DNA of 64,000 bases, from positions 124,001 through 188,000 of the forward strand of contig CBDCYR010000005.1 in assembly GCA_965224275.1 (NCBI GenBank), given 5' to 3'. This document shows, piece by piece, positions 48,450-57,854 of this stretch. The first letter of the stretch is position 1; every line of letters starts with the position of its first letter. Origin of the DNA: CAUZWH01 sp965224275. Its GTDB lineage: Bacteria; Pseudomonadota; Alphaproteobacteria; SHVV01. Below the pieces are notes generated by a model, which made no database searches, was not told where the DNA came from, and saw only the letters and a list, made by a program, of their open reading frames with translations. Made by a program: the position numbers and the translations under genes.

Positions 48450-49769
48450 CTAGGCAACCGAAAACCTGGCCGGCGTGAGAGGATGGCGCGGAGCGAAGAC
48501 TACCTGCAACGCCCGCTTATCGACGATTATTCGATGATCGTACAAGCCTAGATGAGGCACGGCAACGAGCTTGCTGCCTTGAAAAACAGCCGGTAGCGGC
48601 GCAATTACGATCGGCGCGAGGCTTACCCGGACGAGCGCTTCTGTTTCCGCACGGCCCTCCGGCCAGCGATTTCCACCATATGCCGCAACGGTCAGCCCCT
48701 TCGCGCGAGCCCCATTGCCGAGTTTTACATCGTAGCGATCATCCCAACGCGCGGTCTGGCCCATGATCAGGCGAGCCGGATTGCCAATACGCCCAAACTC
48801 GCGACAGATTATCAAATCTCCGTCGTGTTGGACGATACGGCAACCACCGAGCGTGCGCGTGCGAAACGCTCGGCCCGCCCGTGTAGCGTCAACGAGTTTA
48901 TCGATTCGAGCGCGGCGCGGCGCATAAGCGGCAGAACCGATACAGAGGATGATCCGACCAACGGCGCGGCGAATCGCGTCGGGAGCGACCGCGTGCATCG
49001 CGCGGTGACGGAGTCGACAGAATCCGCGCGGGTCGACTTCTGCAACCATCGCCAGCAATTCACTTGTCTCGATATCTCGGACCGCTCGCCTGCGTCCAAT
49101 GCTACGAGCGGCCTCGGCCACGTCTTTGCTCGCCAACGCACCCCTTGCGAATTGTTCCCTCAACCGCACGCGTGCAAAACGGTGATCCCGATTGGAGGGA
49201 TCCTCGATCCAAGGTTGTTGCATTTTTTCTAGAGTAGCGACCAATCGTGCATGGGATGCACCGAGACAGGGGCGCAGATAACGGACACCGTCACGCTCGA
49301 CCACCGATGGCATGGCGGCGAGTCCATCAAGCCCACTGCCGCGCGACAGGCGAAGCATCAACGTTTCTGCTTGGTCATCGCGGTGATGACCAAGCAAGAG
49401 GTGAACCACATGATGTTCACGACACCAAGCAGACAACAGGCGATAGCGAGCATCGCGCGCCGTGTGCTGGATCGCGCTGGTTGGCTTGTCGCCTTGCCAG
49501 CGGATGATACGGTGCGCAATCGCACGTTTCCTGAGCCAGACGCCGAGTGACCGTGCTTCCGCTGCAGCGTCGCTTCTTAGCCGGTGATCGATCGTAAGCG
49601 CGGTAAAGGTCCCGCGTCGGCATCGTGCCCATGCCGCGGCAAGTAGGCACAGCGCGAGGCTGTCCGCGCCGCCTGATGTCGCCGCCGCCAAGCGAGGCCG
49701 TGCTGCGAAAGGTCCCACAGCAACCATGAGATCAGCAAATTGCGCATCGTCGATCGCGCTGGCCTGCAT
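48450..49769 (-). CDS. tilS: tRNA(Ile)-lysidine synthase
   Basis: A 439-residue PP-loop ATPase that attaches lysine to C34 of tRNA-Ile(CAU), converting an AUG reader to AUA. The PP-loop is ATSGGADSLALCLL at about residues 31-44, followed by LTIDHRLR and LLGHHRDDQAETLMLRLSRGSGLDGLAAM. The C-terminal part is more divergent, and the tRNA-binding C-domain is short. It starts 13 bases after cpoB and precedes ftsH by 131 bases. Confidence 0.92.
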   Translation of the reverse strand: MQASAIDDAQFADLMVAVGPFAARPRLAAATSGGADSLALCLLAAAWARCRRGTFTALTIDHRLRSDAAAEARSLGVWLRKRAIAHRIIRWQGDKPTSAIQHTARDARYRLLSAWCREHHVVHLLLGHHRDDQAETLMLRLSRGSGLDGLAAMPSVVERDGVRYLRPCLGASHARLVATLEKMQQPWIEDPSNRDHRFARVRLREQFARGALASKDVAEAARSIGRRRAVRDIETSELLAMVAEVDPRGFCRLRHRAMHAVAPDAIRRAVGRIILCIGSAAYAPRRARIDKLVDATRAGRAFRTRTLGGCRIVQHDGDLIICREFGRIGNPARLIMGQTARWDDRYDVKLGNGARAKGLTVAAYGGNRWPEGRAETEALVRVSLAPIVIAPLPAVFQGSKLVAVPHLGLYDHRIIVDKRALQVVFAPRHPLTPARFSVA

Positions 49770-49782
49770 GTAAGCCCCGATG

Positions 49783-50679
49783 TCAGCTACAGCCCATTTC
49801 GTCGAGTTCGATCTGCGCCCGGCCGAGGATTTTCTTGGCCGCCAGCTTGAAGCCGGTGAGTAATTCGCGAAGCGTGGCGCACGCGTCGTCCTGTTGGCCG
49901 AGTTTGCGTAACGATAGGCCGAGCTTCAGCAGGTTATCCGGTGCTTTTCGACCGGCCTTATTGGCTTGATAGCCCTCGAGGAAGATTCGTGCCGCGGTTT
50001 CGTAGTCCTTACGAACGTAGAACGTCTCGGCCAACCAGTAACGGCTGTTGCCTGCCAATTCATGATCTGGATGATTCACGAGGAACTCTTTGAGGGCGAG
50101 TTCAGCCTCGTCGAACTTCAGCTGTCGGAGCAGTCCGAACGCATAATTATATCGCTCAACCGGGGTTCCTTGCGGCAGCACGTTGGCATTCGCCGTCACC
50201 GCCGCACCGCTTGAACCGCCATCCCCTTTGATTGCCGGAGCGCCATCGCCGGATGTGGCCGCGCCAGGTGGTGGTGCGACGCCGGATTGCCGCAAGTTGG
50301 CGACACTGGCTTCAAGGTCGGACAAACGCTGATCGACATCACGTACGAGTTTGTCCATGCGCCGCGACATCTTACTGACCTCGAAGCGAACGCGCTCGAC
50401 GGTATCGGTGACCTCTCGCACCTGGCGATCGAGTTCCGCGCCCATTCTTTCCTGGCGCTCGACCAGGGATTCGGTGCTGCTGCTTGGCGCGGCACCACTC
50501 GCTTGGGTCTGAACCGGCGCGCCGCCGCGACGCACCGCCTGAAGCTCTTTCTCCAACGACTCGACGCGCTGGAGGAGTGCACGAAATTCGTTTCGAGATT
50601 GAGCATCTACGGGAAGCGTCGCTAGTGCCGTACCGACGACGACGATCAACCCGAAAATGGTCTTTGTTGTGCCCCTCAT
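49783..50679 (-). CDS. cpoB: Tol-Pal system periplasmic protein CpoB (YbgF)
   Basis: A 298-residue periplasmic protein linking peptidoglycan synthesis with outer-membrane constriction. A signal peptide (IFGLIVVVGTALATLPVDA, ending about residue 26) is followed by a trimerising coiled coil (FRALLQRVESLEKELQAV, and 80-135). A Gly/Ala/Pro linker leads to three TPR units from about 175 (YNYAFGLLRQLKFDEAELALKEFLVNHPDHELAGNSRYWLAE). It follows pal across a strong hairpin. Confidence 0.93.
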   Translation of the reverse strand: MRGTTKTIFGLIVVVGTALATLPVDAQSRNEFRALLQRVESLEKELQAVRRGGAPVQTQASGAAPSSSTESLVERQERMGAELDRQVREVTDTVERVRFEVSKMSRRMDKLVRDVDQRLSDLEASVANLRQSGVAPPPGAATSGDGAPAIKGDGGSSGAAVTANANVLPQGTPVERYNYAFGLLRQLKFDEAELALKEFLVNHPDHELAGNSRYWLAETFYVRKDYETAARIFLEGYQANKAGRKAPDNLLKLGLSLRKLGQQDDACATLRELLTGFKLAAKKILGRAQIELDEMGCS

Positions 50680-50742
50680 CTTAGATCCTCACTGCCCAGC
50701 GGGCCTATCGAGCCAGTCTATTTCAAGAATTTGGCAGCATTT

Positions 50743-50786
50743 GGACCGAAACGAAACCGCCCCGGCGGTCTTGCGACAGCCGGGGC
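50743..50786 (-). terminator. Terminator or attenuator between pal and cpoB
   Basis: On the minus strand an eight-base stem GCCCCGGC/GCCGGGGC encloses a 12-base loop and is followed by GGTTTCGTTTCGG, a T-rich but interrupted tail. It begins 26 bases beyond the pal stop. Because cpoB lies downstream in the same direction, it probably lowers rather than ends read-through. Confidence 0.7.
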
Positions 50787-50811
50787 GAATTCAAGACCGA
50801 ATCGGGCTTGG

Positions 50812-51345
50812 TTAGTTTACGGCAATGTGGACGTTTCGATTCTGCGCCCAGGCGGCATCGTTGGAGCCGAGCGCTACGGGACGTTCCTTGCCGTAGCTGA
50901 TCGTCGTCAGGCGGCTCCCGTCGACACCGAGGCCGACCAAGAAATCGCGCACAGATTGTGCACGGCTATTGCCAAGGGCCAAATTGTACTCGCGCGTTCC
51001 ACGCTCGTCGCAATTGCCCTCCAGCGTCACGACCAGTGTTGGGTTCGCCTGCAAGAAGTTCGCCCAGTCGCGAGCCCGCGCACGGGCAACCGGCTTGAGG
51101 TTGAATTTGTCAAAATCAAATAAGACACGGTCCCCGATCTCGGCGAGTTGCTCACCCGCGGGCTTTGCGGCCATCGATTCGCTGCCCGACGAACTGGTCG
51201 ACGATTGCGACGATCCAGAGACGCCGCTCGACGAAGAAGTCGTTGATCCACCGCTGCCGCCTGAACTGCCCGACTGCTCCGGCGCGGTTTCGCACGCGGC
51301 GAGCAGTAGCAGCGCTGCAAAGGAGCTAAATAACTTGAGGCGCAT
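50812..51345 (-). CDS. pal: Peptidoglycan-associated lipoprotein Pal
   Basis: A 177-residue outer-membrane lipoprotein. The lipobox is LLLLAAC (lipidated Cys at about residue 18), followed by a long Ser/Gly linker (about 22-60). An OmpA-like peptidoglycan-binding domain holds VLFDFDKFNLKP, GNCDERGTREYNLALGNSRA and the closing YGKERPVALG. It anchors the outer membrane and partners TolB. GGAGGG lies before the ATG at 51345; upstream in-frame sequence to 51426 is leader. Confidence 0.95.
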   Translation of the reverse strand: MRLKLFSSFAALLLLAACETAPEQSGSSGGSGGSTTSSSSGVSGSSQSSTSSSGSESMAAKPAGEQLAEIGDRVLFDFDKFNLKPVARARARDWANFLQANPTLVVTLEGNCDERGTREYNLALGNSRAQSVRDFLVGLGVDGSRLTTISYGKERPVALGSNDAAWAQNRNVHIAVN

Positions 51346-51522
51346 TAAGGCCCTCCATTGTCGGGGAATACATGTACGCGTTAGTTCGTACGCGTTAACT
51401 CTTGGTCTTACGCAACCGAATTGCAACCCTGAATTGCAATCTGCTTACGCATTGGCATTAAGTATCGACCGTAAGCCCCGGAGCTAGCGCGATACTGGCC
51501 GCTGGACTATACGGGCCTCCGA

Positions 51523-52881
51523 TTACCGAATCAAGGCTAAGGGAGACCACGCCGGGTCCGACGCATCGGCGGGCGTAAGGATCGGGCGTTCGTTGTAGCC
51601 GGTCAAATCGATCGACCACAAACGCGTGGTGCCGCCGCGGCCTTGGCTGTCGCTCGGCGTTTGTCGAAAGAACATCAAAACGCGCCCATTCGGCGCCCAG
51701 GTTGGCGCCTCATCGAGGAAGCTCTCCGTCAAAGTTCGCTCGCCGGTCCCATCTGGCCGCATGACGCCAATAAAAAATTTCTTGCTTCGGAGTTTGGTGA
51801 ACGCGATCAGGTCTCCTCGCGGCGACCACACCGGCGTTGCGTAACGCCCCGCACCGAACGAGATACGCCGAATATCGTCGCCATCGGCCTCCATAACGTA
51901 GAGCTGTTGGGTGCCGCCGCGGTCCGAATTGAATGTAATTTGTGAACCGTCCGGCGAATAGGACGGCGACGTATCGATCGCCGGATGATCGGTCAGTCGC
52001 TCAATGAGCCGCGTGCGCAGATCCATGGTGTAGATATCTGAGTTACCGCGATCGGCGAACGTCATGACGACCCGCTCGCCGTCCGGCGAGAACCGAGGGG
52101 CGAAAGTCATCCCGGGAAAGTCGCCGAGGATCTCCTGGCGCCCACTATCGATATCGAGGATGTAAACGCGGGGCTGATTGCGAAAGTAGGACAGGTAGGT
52201 GATCTCCTGCCGCTTGGGCGAAAAGCGTGGTGTAAGAACCAAGTAGGTTCCGTCCGTCAAAAACCGATGGTTGTGCCCATCCTGATCCATAATGGCGAGC
52301 CGTTTCACACGACGGTCGCGCGCGCCACTCTCCGACACATAGACCACCCTGGTATCGAAGTAGCCCTCTTCGCCGGTGATCCGCTTGTAGATCGCGTCTG
52401 AAACTATGTGCGCGATGCGACGCCAATTCGCCGGTGTCGAGGTGTAGACGAACCCCGCCATCTGTTGTTCGGCGAAAACATCCCATAGTCGAAACTGGAC
52501 ATGCAGTTTGCCGTCGGATTTGAGCTCGACGGCGCCCGTAATCAGAGCCTGGGTATCGATTAAACGCCAGTCCGCGAAACGCGGGCGCACCAGCATGTCC
52601 TCCGGCTTTTGGATGAATGCATTCGGATCGATGGGGGCGAAGAGCCCCGACCGTGACAGATTGGCGCTGATCACATCTGTGATGTCACGGCCAATCTTTC
52701 CGGTGTCGTCGTCAGCCCCGATGAAACGGGTAACCGCCAAAGGTAACGGGTCGATCTTTCCGGCAGTGATATCGATCTTAACCACCGCCTGGGCCGGCGA
52801 CGCGAAGCCGGCGAGTAGACCCATCAGGATCAACCCCCAAAACCAAATTTGTCTCTGTGGTCGACGCGGAGAACAGCGCAT
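51523..52881 (-). CDS. tolB: Tol-Pal system protein TolB
   Basis: A 452-residue periplasmic protein. A signal peptide (FWGLILMGLLAGFASPAQA, cleavage near 32) is followed by an alpha/beta domain and a six-bladed beta-propeller whose repeats read FSPDGERVVMTF, YSPDGSQITFNSD and WSPRGDLIAFTKL. It transmits TolQRA energy to Pal release during division. It lies between tolA and pal in the usual order. Confidence 0.96.
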   Translation of the reverse strand: MRCSPRRPQRQIWFWGLILMGLLAGFASPAQAVVKIDITAGKIDPLPLAVTRFIGADDDTGKIGRDITDVISANLSRSGLFAPIDPNAFIQKPEDMLVRPRFADWRLIDTQALITGAVELKSDGKLHVQFRLWDVFAEQQMAGFVYTSTPANWRRIAHIVSDAIYKRITGEEGYFDTRVVYVSESGARDRRVKRLAIMDQDGHNHRFLTDGTYLVLTPRFSPKRQEITYLSYFRNQPRVYILDIDSGRQEILGDFPGMTFAPRFSPDGERVVMTFADRGNSDIYTMDLRTRLIERLTDHPAIDTSPSYSPDGSQITFNSDRGGTQQLYVMEADGDDIRRISFGAGRYATPVWSPRGDLIAFTKLRSKKFFIGVMRPDGTGERTLTESFLDEAPTWAPNGRVLMFFRQTPSDSQGRGGTTRLWSIDLTGYNERPILTPADASDPAWSPLALIR

Positions 52882-52906
52882 CGTAATTCGTCCTTCCTGC
52901 TATGCG

Positions 52907-53932
52907 TTAGCCGAGCATGTCGCGTGGATCGAACGTGAATTCGAGATCCCGCCACTTGTTCGCTTCGCCCGGCGGTAGTTGAAGAGGGTCCTTGGGATCG
53001 GTACACGCGCGAACCGCACGCAACGCGCTCTCCTCGAATGTTCGGAAAAATGCCGCGCTGGTAGCGCCTCTGCCAATCCGATCAACGACGACCGGCGGAC
53101 GCACAAGCGTGCCATCACTGTTGAGTTCGACCCGGATGGTCACGCGCATATCTTGCAGATCTTTCGCGCCACCAGGGAGATACCAACAATCCAGCAGTTG
53201 GCGGCGGATAAAATCTATTTCGCTGATTGTCGGAGCACTCGCGAGTTTCAAGGGCTGAGCGCGAGATTTGATCTTGATGTCATCGACCGTGCGTTTTTTC
53301 TTTTCCTCTTCAGGCGCCGGCGGCGGTGCCTGCTTCTGCGGTGTTTTGTCGAGCAGGGCGCTAATCCGGCTCGGATCAAACTTCGCCTTCGACTGAGGAC
53401 GAGCTAACGGCTTGGGCGCGGGTCGTCGGGCGATTTTCTTTTTCGGCTTCGCGACCGGTTTAGCCACAGGTTTGGGCGCCGGTTTCAAGGTCGGCTTCGG
53501 TGGCTCCGGCACCGGCTGGGTTTGTGGCTTCGGCGGCTCAAGTTCGTTCGGCTTGGGCTCGAGTTTCTTGGGGTTGGGCGGCGGAAGAGGCTCGGGTTGC
53601 AGCGCTGCCACCTCGGTCGCCTGCGGCAGTGGTGGTGGCGGCAGTGACGGCAAATCGGGTTTGGCGATCGGTTGGGGCTTAAGCCGCGGCGCTTTTGATG
53701 GTAACGGTTTTGCTGGTTCCGGCTTTGCTTTCACTTTCGGCTTTGGTTGCGGTTTTGGTGGCTCTGGTTCTTCTTTCACCTTGGGGGTTGTCAGTTCATC
53801 AATTGTCACCAACTCGACCGGGATCGGCGCCGGTATCGCCGGTGGCGGCGCAAACAGGACCGGCACACCCAAATAGGCAATTGCCAAAATACCCACGTGG
53901 ACGGTGGCAGATATGGCGAAGCTGCTTTGCAC
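52907..53932 (-). CDS. tolA: Tol-Pal system protein TolA
   Basis: A 341-residue TonB-like protein. One N-terminal membrane helix (HVGILAIAYLGVPVLF, residues 12-27) is followed by a 180-residue Pro/Lys/Glu-rich extended linker (PEPPKPQPKPKVKAKPEPAKP) that spans the periplasm. A compact C-terminal domain at about 240-330 (FIRRQLLDCWYLPGG, MRVTIRVELNSDG) contacts TolB or colicin-type ligands. The Pro/Lys repeats make antisense frames look like long glycine-rich genes, which are not real. Confidence 0.93.
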   Translation of the reverse strand: MQSSFAISATVHVGILAIAYLGVPVLFAPPPAIPAPIPVELVTIDELTTPKVKEEPEPPKPQPKPKVKAKPEPAKPLPSKAPRLKPQPIAKPDLPSLPPPPLPQATEVAALQPEPLPPPNPKKLEPKPNELEPPKPQTQPVPEPPKPTLKPAPKPVAKPVAKPKKKIARRPAPKPLARPQSKAKFDPSRISALLDKTPQKQAPPPAPEEEKKKRTVDDIKIKSRAQPLKLASAPTISEIDFIRRQLLDCWYLPGGAKDLQDMRVTIRVELNSDGTLVRPPVVVDRIGRGATSAAFFRTFEESALRAVRACTDPKDPLQLPPGEANKWRDLEFTFDPRDMLG

Positions 53933-53935
53933 CGA

Positions 53936-54421
53936 TCAGTTCTCTTTTCGCTCGCTGTCACCCTCGCCACGTCCTTGGGCCGCGATCGCCGCGCGCGAGT
54001 CCGTAATTAGAGCAACGCGATTGAAACCGGCGGCCGTGATGGTCCCCATAACCTGCATGATGCGCCCGTATTCGATGGCTTCATCACCACGCACGAAGAT
54101 GCGTGTGCCCGGCTTGCGACCCGTGACCGCAATCAAACGTGGGACAAGTTGGTCGAGACCGACCTCGGTTTCTTGCAGATAGATCACCCCCTGGGCATCG
54201 ACGGTGATCGCCAAAGGTTCGTCCTGGCCCTCGATGGTTGGGGCCGCCGTTTTTGGTAAGTCGATCGGTACGCCAACCGTCAAAAGGGGCGCGGTGATCA
54301 TGAACACAACAAGCAGGACAAGCATCACATCGACGAACGGCGTGACATTGATCTCGGCCATCGGCCGGAACCGGTCCCGCGTCGCGCTCCGGTAGCGCGC
54401 CTGATTGAGGTTGCTCGCCAT
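53936..54421 (-). CDS. tolR: Tol-Pal system protein TolR (ExbD-like)
   Basis: A 161-residue inner-membrane protein. A single helix MAEINVTPFVDVMLVLLVVFMITAPLL carries the proton-path Asp (FVDVMLV) needed for the TolQR motor. A periplasmic domain with PLAITVDAQGVIYL follows. It lies four bases after tolQ, and tolA follows its stop closely. Confidence 0.95.
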   Translation of the reverse strand: MASNLNQARYRSATRDRFRPMAEINVTPFVDVMLVLLVVFMITAPLLTVGVPIDLPKTAAPTIEGQDEPLAITVDAQGVIYLQETEVGLDQLVPRLIAVTGRKPGTRIFVRGDEAIEYGRIMQVMGTITAAGFNRVALITDSRAAIAAQGRGEGDSERKEN

Positions 54422-54424
54422 CGG

Positions 54425-55153
54425 CTACGCCCGCTCCTCAAGTTGGCGCGACAGGATTGCCTGGAACTCACCGGCAAAACCATCCAACCGATTGGCGTAA
54501 CGCCCAACGTCGTTTGAAAACTTGTTGTAGGCAACAACCGCTGGGATGGCGGCAAGCAGGCCGAGTGCTGTCGCCAACAACGCCTCGGCGATGCCGGGCG
54601 CGACGATCGCCAGGCTCGTGTTTTTGGTCAGCGCGATCGACTGGAAACTGTTCATGATGCCCCAGACCGTGCCGAACAACCCGACAAACGGTGCCGTCGA
54701 ACCGACCGTGGCAAGAAAACCCAAATAGCGTTCGAGTCCGGCCATCTCTCGATTGTGAGCCAGTTGCATCGCTTGGCCGATACGCTCACGCAAACCGGCC
54801 CGTAATGTGTGCTCACTGACCAGTCCCCGCTCGGTGGCTCGGCGCCACTCACGCATCGCCGAAGCGAATAGGATTGCCATTGGGTGATCGGGCGTTTGAC
54901 CCTGACTATCGAATAATGCCTCGAGCGACCCGCCCGACCAGAATTCAGCTTCGAACCGGTCCGCCTGGTCAGACAATCGTCTAAACCGAACGAACTTCTC
55001 GAAGATGATCGCCCAGCTCCAAACCGACGCACCGAGCAATATCACCATAACGATTTTGACGACGATATCGGCTCGCAGGATCAGGGTCCAAAGAGAAAGA
55101 TCGGTGGGGACTGACCCCGCTAGAACTGCGGCGTCTACGGCTTGGTTTTCCAT
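54425..55153 (-). CDS. tolQ: Tol-Pal system protein TolQ (ExbB/MotA-like)
   Basis: A 242-residue inner-membrane protein forming the five-fold stator around TolR. The first helix (IVVKIVMVILLGASVWSWAIIFEKF) and two later ones (YLGFLATVGSTAPFVGLFGTVWGI; GIAEALLATALGLLAAIPAVVAYN) hold the proton-channel Thr/Ser residues of the family. It starts 12 bases after ybgC in the same transcript. Confidence 0.95.
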   Translation of the reverse strand: MENQAVDAAVLAGSVPTDLSLWTLILRADIVVKIVMVILLGASVWSWAIIFEKFVRFRRLSDQADRFEAEFWSGGSLEALFDSQGQTPDHPMAILFASAMREWRRATERGLVSEHTLRAGLRERIGQAMQLAHNREMAGLERYLGFLATVGSTAPFVGLFGTVWGIMNSFQSIALTKNTSLAIVAPGIAEALLATALGLLAAIPAVVAYNKFSNDVGRYANRLDGFAGEFQAILSRQLEERA

Positions 55154-55165
55154 ACTCTGGCTCGG

Positions 55166-55657
55166 CTACGTTGCAATAAAGCGATTCAACTGATTCCTAA
55201 TTGGCGGTGGCAAACGAGCGGCCCGGCTGGTGCCATCGATGCAGGCGATTCGAACCCGGCTCCGCGCCAGGTCGGTTTCGTCGCGCCTCACGATCTGTTC
55301 GGCTATCAAGCTCGCACCGCGTAAGTCCGAGAGCCGCGTATGGATCTGGATCTCGTCGTCCAATCGGGCCGGCGATAGATACTCGATCTTGCAACTTCGC
55401 ACCGTCAGGGCAAGTTGATGATCGCGCCACAACGTCGAGTGATCGACCCCAGCGAGGCGCAGGAAATCAGTGCGGCCGCGTTCGATAAACTTGAGATAGT
55501 TGGCGTAGTAGACGAACCCGCTGACGTCGGTGTCTTCGTAGTAGACGCGAAGTGGCAGCACGTGACCGTCGGCAACGAGCCGTCCCGAGGTTGCGCCAAA
55601 TCCGGCGGCGTCTGCGGTGGCAATCGCCACGTTGCTATTGGACGCTGGTTTCGTCAT
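55166..55657 (-). CDS. ybgC: Tol-Pal-associated acyl-CoA thioesterase YbgC
   Basis: A 163-residue hot-dog thioesterase. The motif VYYEDTDVSGFVYYANYLKFIERGRTDFL contains the catalytic Asp; FIERG and the LTVRSCKIEYLSPARLDD strand are standard. It is the usual first gene of the Tol operon, thought to act on short-chain or phospholipid-linked acyl groups. Its ATG lies inside the end of ruvB (23-base overlap), so ruv and tol genes are linked. The N-terminus is about 35 residues longer than in E. coli, so a later start is possible. Confidence 0.88.
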   Translation of the reverse strand: MTKPASNSNVAIATADAAGFGATSGRLVADGHVLPLRVYYEDTDVSGFVYYANYLKFIERGRTDFLRLAGVDHSTLWRDHQLALTVRSCKIEYLSPARLDDEIQIHTRLSDLRGASLIAEQIVRRDETDLARSRVRIACIDGTSRAARLPPPIRNQLNRFIAT

Positions 55658-56699
55658 CGGTTTCTTGTGGCTGCGCGAGGAGGTCCAATTGCTCCTCAAG
55701 CGAAGGTGGCACCTCAAGCCCGAGGTGGCTATAGGCGGTGCGCAGCAGAACTCTCCCGCGCGGCGTTCGTTGAACGAGCCCTTGCTGAATAAGAAAAGGC
55801 TCGATGATTTCTTCGATCGCATCGCGCGGTTCTGACAACGCTGCGGCCATGGTTTCAATCCCCACCGGTCCGCCGCCAAAAACCCCGGCGATTTGGTTGA
55901 GGTAGCGGCGATCCATCGAATCGAGGCCGAGTTCATCGACTTCAAGACGGCGCAGTGCTTCATCGGAAACTCGCGCGTCTATCGTCCCGTCGCCGGCAAC
56001 CGAGGCAAAATCTCGCACCCGCCTCAGCAACCTTCCGGCTATGCGGGGCGATCCCCGAGAACGCCGGGCGATTTCGCGCGCGCCCTCAGGCGTAAACGGC
56101 GCCTCCAGGAGGCGCGCGCCGCGTATGACTATTTTTGTCAGGTCATCGACGCCATAAAAATTAAGCCGGGCAGGAATACCGAACCGCTCGCGCAGCGGTG
56201 TCGTAAGCAACCCCGATCGCGTCGTTGCGCCAACCAAAGTAAAGCGACAGAGATCGATACGAACAGAGCGCGCCGCCGGTCCTTCCCCGATGATCAAATC
56301 GAGCTGGAAATCCTCCATTGCCGGATAAAGAATCTCCTCAACCGCCGGCGTGAGCCGATGGATTTCATCGATGAACAGAACATCGTGATCCTGCAAATTG
56401 GTCAGCACCGCCGCAAGATCGCCAGCTCGTTGGATCACCGGTCCAGACGTCGTTCGAATGCCCACGCCAAGTTCGCGAGCGACTATTTGCGCAAGCGTGG
56501 TCTTGCCCAGTCCCGGCGGCCCCACCAGAAGCACATGGTCGAGCGCATCGCCGCGCACCCGTGCCGCGTCGATAAAAACGCGGAGATTTTCTCGAACCCG
56601 ATCCTGCCCCACGAATTCGTCGAGTCGGGCCGGCCGCAGGCCGACATGGTCAACATCGGCCTCGGATTCGTCGGCTGCCACCAGGCGTTGATCACTCAC
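55635..56699 (-). CDS. ruvB: Holliday-junction branch-migration ATPase RuvB
   Basis: A 354-residue AAA+ helicase driving branch migration with RuvA. Walker A is LVGPPGLGKTTLAQIVA, Walker B DVLFIDEIHRLTPAVEE, sensor 1 LVGATTRSGLLTTPLRERFG, and sensor 2 ARRSRGSPRIAGRLLRRVRDF. A winged-helix C-domain completes the protein. It overlaps the ruvA stop by four bases. Confidence 0.97.
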   Translation of the reverse strand: MSDQRLVAADESEADVDHVGLRPARLDEFVGQDRVRENLRVFIDAARVRGDALDHVLLVGPPGLGKTTLAQIVARELGVGIRTTSGPVIQRAGDLAAVLTNLQDHDVLFIDEIHRLTPAVEEILYPAMEDFQLDLIIGEGPAARSVRIDLCRFTLVGATTRSGLLTTPLRERFGIPARLNFYGVDDLTKIVIRGARLLEAPFTPEGAREIARRSRGSPRIAGRLLRRVRDFASVAGDGTIDARVSDEALRRLEVDELGLDSMDRRYLNQIAGVFGGGPVGIETMAAALSEPRDAIEEIIEPFLIQQGLVQRTPRGRVLLRTAYSHLGLEVPPSLEEQLDLLAQPQETDDETSVQ

Positions 56700-57304
56700 T
56701 GTGCCAACTCCTTGAGGCCTTCTCGGATCAACCCGCCGACCTCGGCCGACGCGCCCAGCGATTGCCGCGCTCGCGACACCGCGCCGAACGCCTCGACCCG
56801 TCGGTAACCGAGGTTTACAAGCGCCGATACAGCATCAGCGTTGGCATCGTTCTCACCCGCACCCGGCGCCGTTGTCGCGCCGGCAAAGGTGGTTGGCGCG
56901 AGGTCGCCGATTTTGTCTTTTAGCTCGCTGACGAGGCGCTTGCCAAGCTTTGGACCAACGCCATTTGCCTGGGTCAGCATGGCCGCGTCCTGGGCGAGAA
57001 TTGCTTCAACCAACTCGTCCGCCGATAGCGTGTCGAGCACCCCCAAGGCCATTCGCGCACCGACCCCCTGCACCGTTTGCAGGAGACGGAACCATGTGCG
57101 CTCTTCAGGCAGCGGAAAACCATAAAGATGGATGTGGTCCTCGCGAACGTGCGTATCGATCAACATGCTGATCGTGCTGCCGAGCGCGCCGACGCTGCGC
57201 AAGGTTCGGGCCGAGCAATACACCAGATAGCCGACCCCACCGGTGTCAACGACGATCCAGCCGTCACCGACCGAATCAAGAAGCCCGGTCAATTTTGCAA
57301 TCAC
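56696..57304 (-). CDS. ruvA: Holliday-junction branch-migration protein RuvA
   Basis: A 202-residue tetrameric junction-binding protein. The OB-fold domain I (IAKLTGLLDSVGDGWIVVDTGGVGYLVYCS) is followed by helix-hairpin-helix domain II (LLQTVQGVGARMALGVLDTLS; LTQANGVGPKLGKRLVSELKDK). A flexible linker leads to a short domain III (AVSALVNLGYRRVEA) that binds RuvB. It starts with GTG at 57304, sharing GTGA with the ruvC stop and having GGAGG upstream. Confidence 0.95.
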   Translation of the reverse strand: MIAKLTGLLDSVGDGWIVVDTGGVGYLVYCSARTLRSVGALGSTISMLIDTHVREDHIHLYGFPLPEERTWFRLLQTVQGVGARMALGVLDTLSADELVEAILAQDAAMLTQANGVGPKLGKRLVSELKDKIGDLAPTTFAGATTAPGAGENDANADAVSALVNLGYRRVEAFGAVSRARQSLGASAEVGGLIREGLKELAQ

Positions 57305-57816
57305 GCACCACCTCCGGCGGCCGCCATCAAGCCGGCTGCCGCAATCGGGCTGGTCCGGTGATGAACATGACAAATGGCGACCGCCAGCGCATCGGCGGCG
57401 TCGGTCTGGTCGACATCGGCCCCAGGAACCAGCATCCGCACCATCATCCGCACTTGCTTCTTGTCGGCGTGGCCGACCCCGACCAGCGATTTCTTGATCA
57501 GATTTGCTGCGTACTCACTGACCACGACACCGGCGAGCGCCGGCGCCAACATGACGGCGCCGCGAGCCTGCCCCAGCAGCAAGGTCGACGACGGGTTCTT
57601 GTTGACGAACGTTTCCTCGATAGCGGCTTCATCAGGGAGAAACTCAGCGATGACATCAAGTACGCCGGTATGGATTTGCCGCAAGCGTTCCGCCAGCGGC
57701 GCCGAGCTGACGCTCGAGATTGCGCCGTGGGCGATATGATGAAGGTTGTTGTCATGGGCGTCGATAACGCCCCAACCCGTCGTCCTGAGGCCCGGATCGA
57801 GCCCGATGATGATCAT
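57301..57816 (-). CDS. ruvC: Holliday-junction resolvase RuvC
   Basis: A 171-residue endonuclease resolving junctions. Catalytic acids are Asp7 (IIIGLDPGLRTTGWG), Glu in AAIEETFVNKNPS, and the closing pair in DQTDAADALAVAICH. Translationally coupled to ruvA and ruvB, giving the complete RuvABC set in order. The next gene upstream is yebC, as in many bacteria. Confidence 0.97.
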   Translation of the reverse strand: MIIIGLDPGLRTTGWGVIDAHDNNLHHIAHGAISSVSSAPLAERLRQIHTGVLDVIAEFLPDEAAIEETFVNKNPSSTLLLGQARGAVMLAPALAGVVVSEYAANLIKKSLVGVGHADKKQVRMMVRMLVPGADVDQTDAADALAVAICHVHHRTSPIAAAGLMAAAGGGA

Positions 57817-57854
57817 TCGACGATCACCTCCCGGACTGGTTGTTAAGATCGGAA

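Noticed and set aside
53412..53876. Plus-strand glycine-rich frame of 154 residues
   Set aside because: Antisense shadow of the Pro/Lys linker of tolA; low-complexity product with no start signal.
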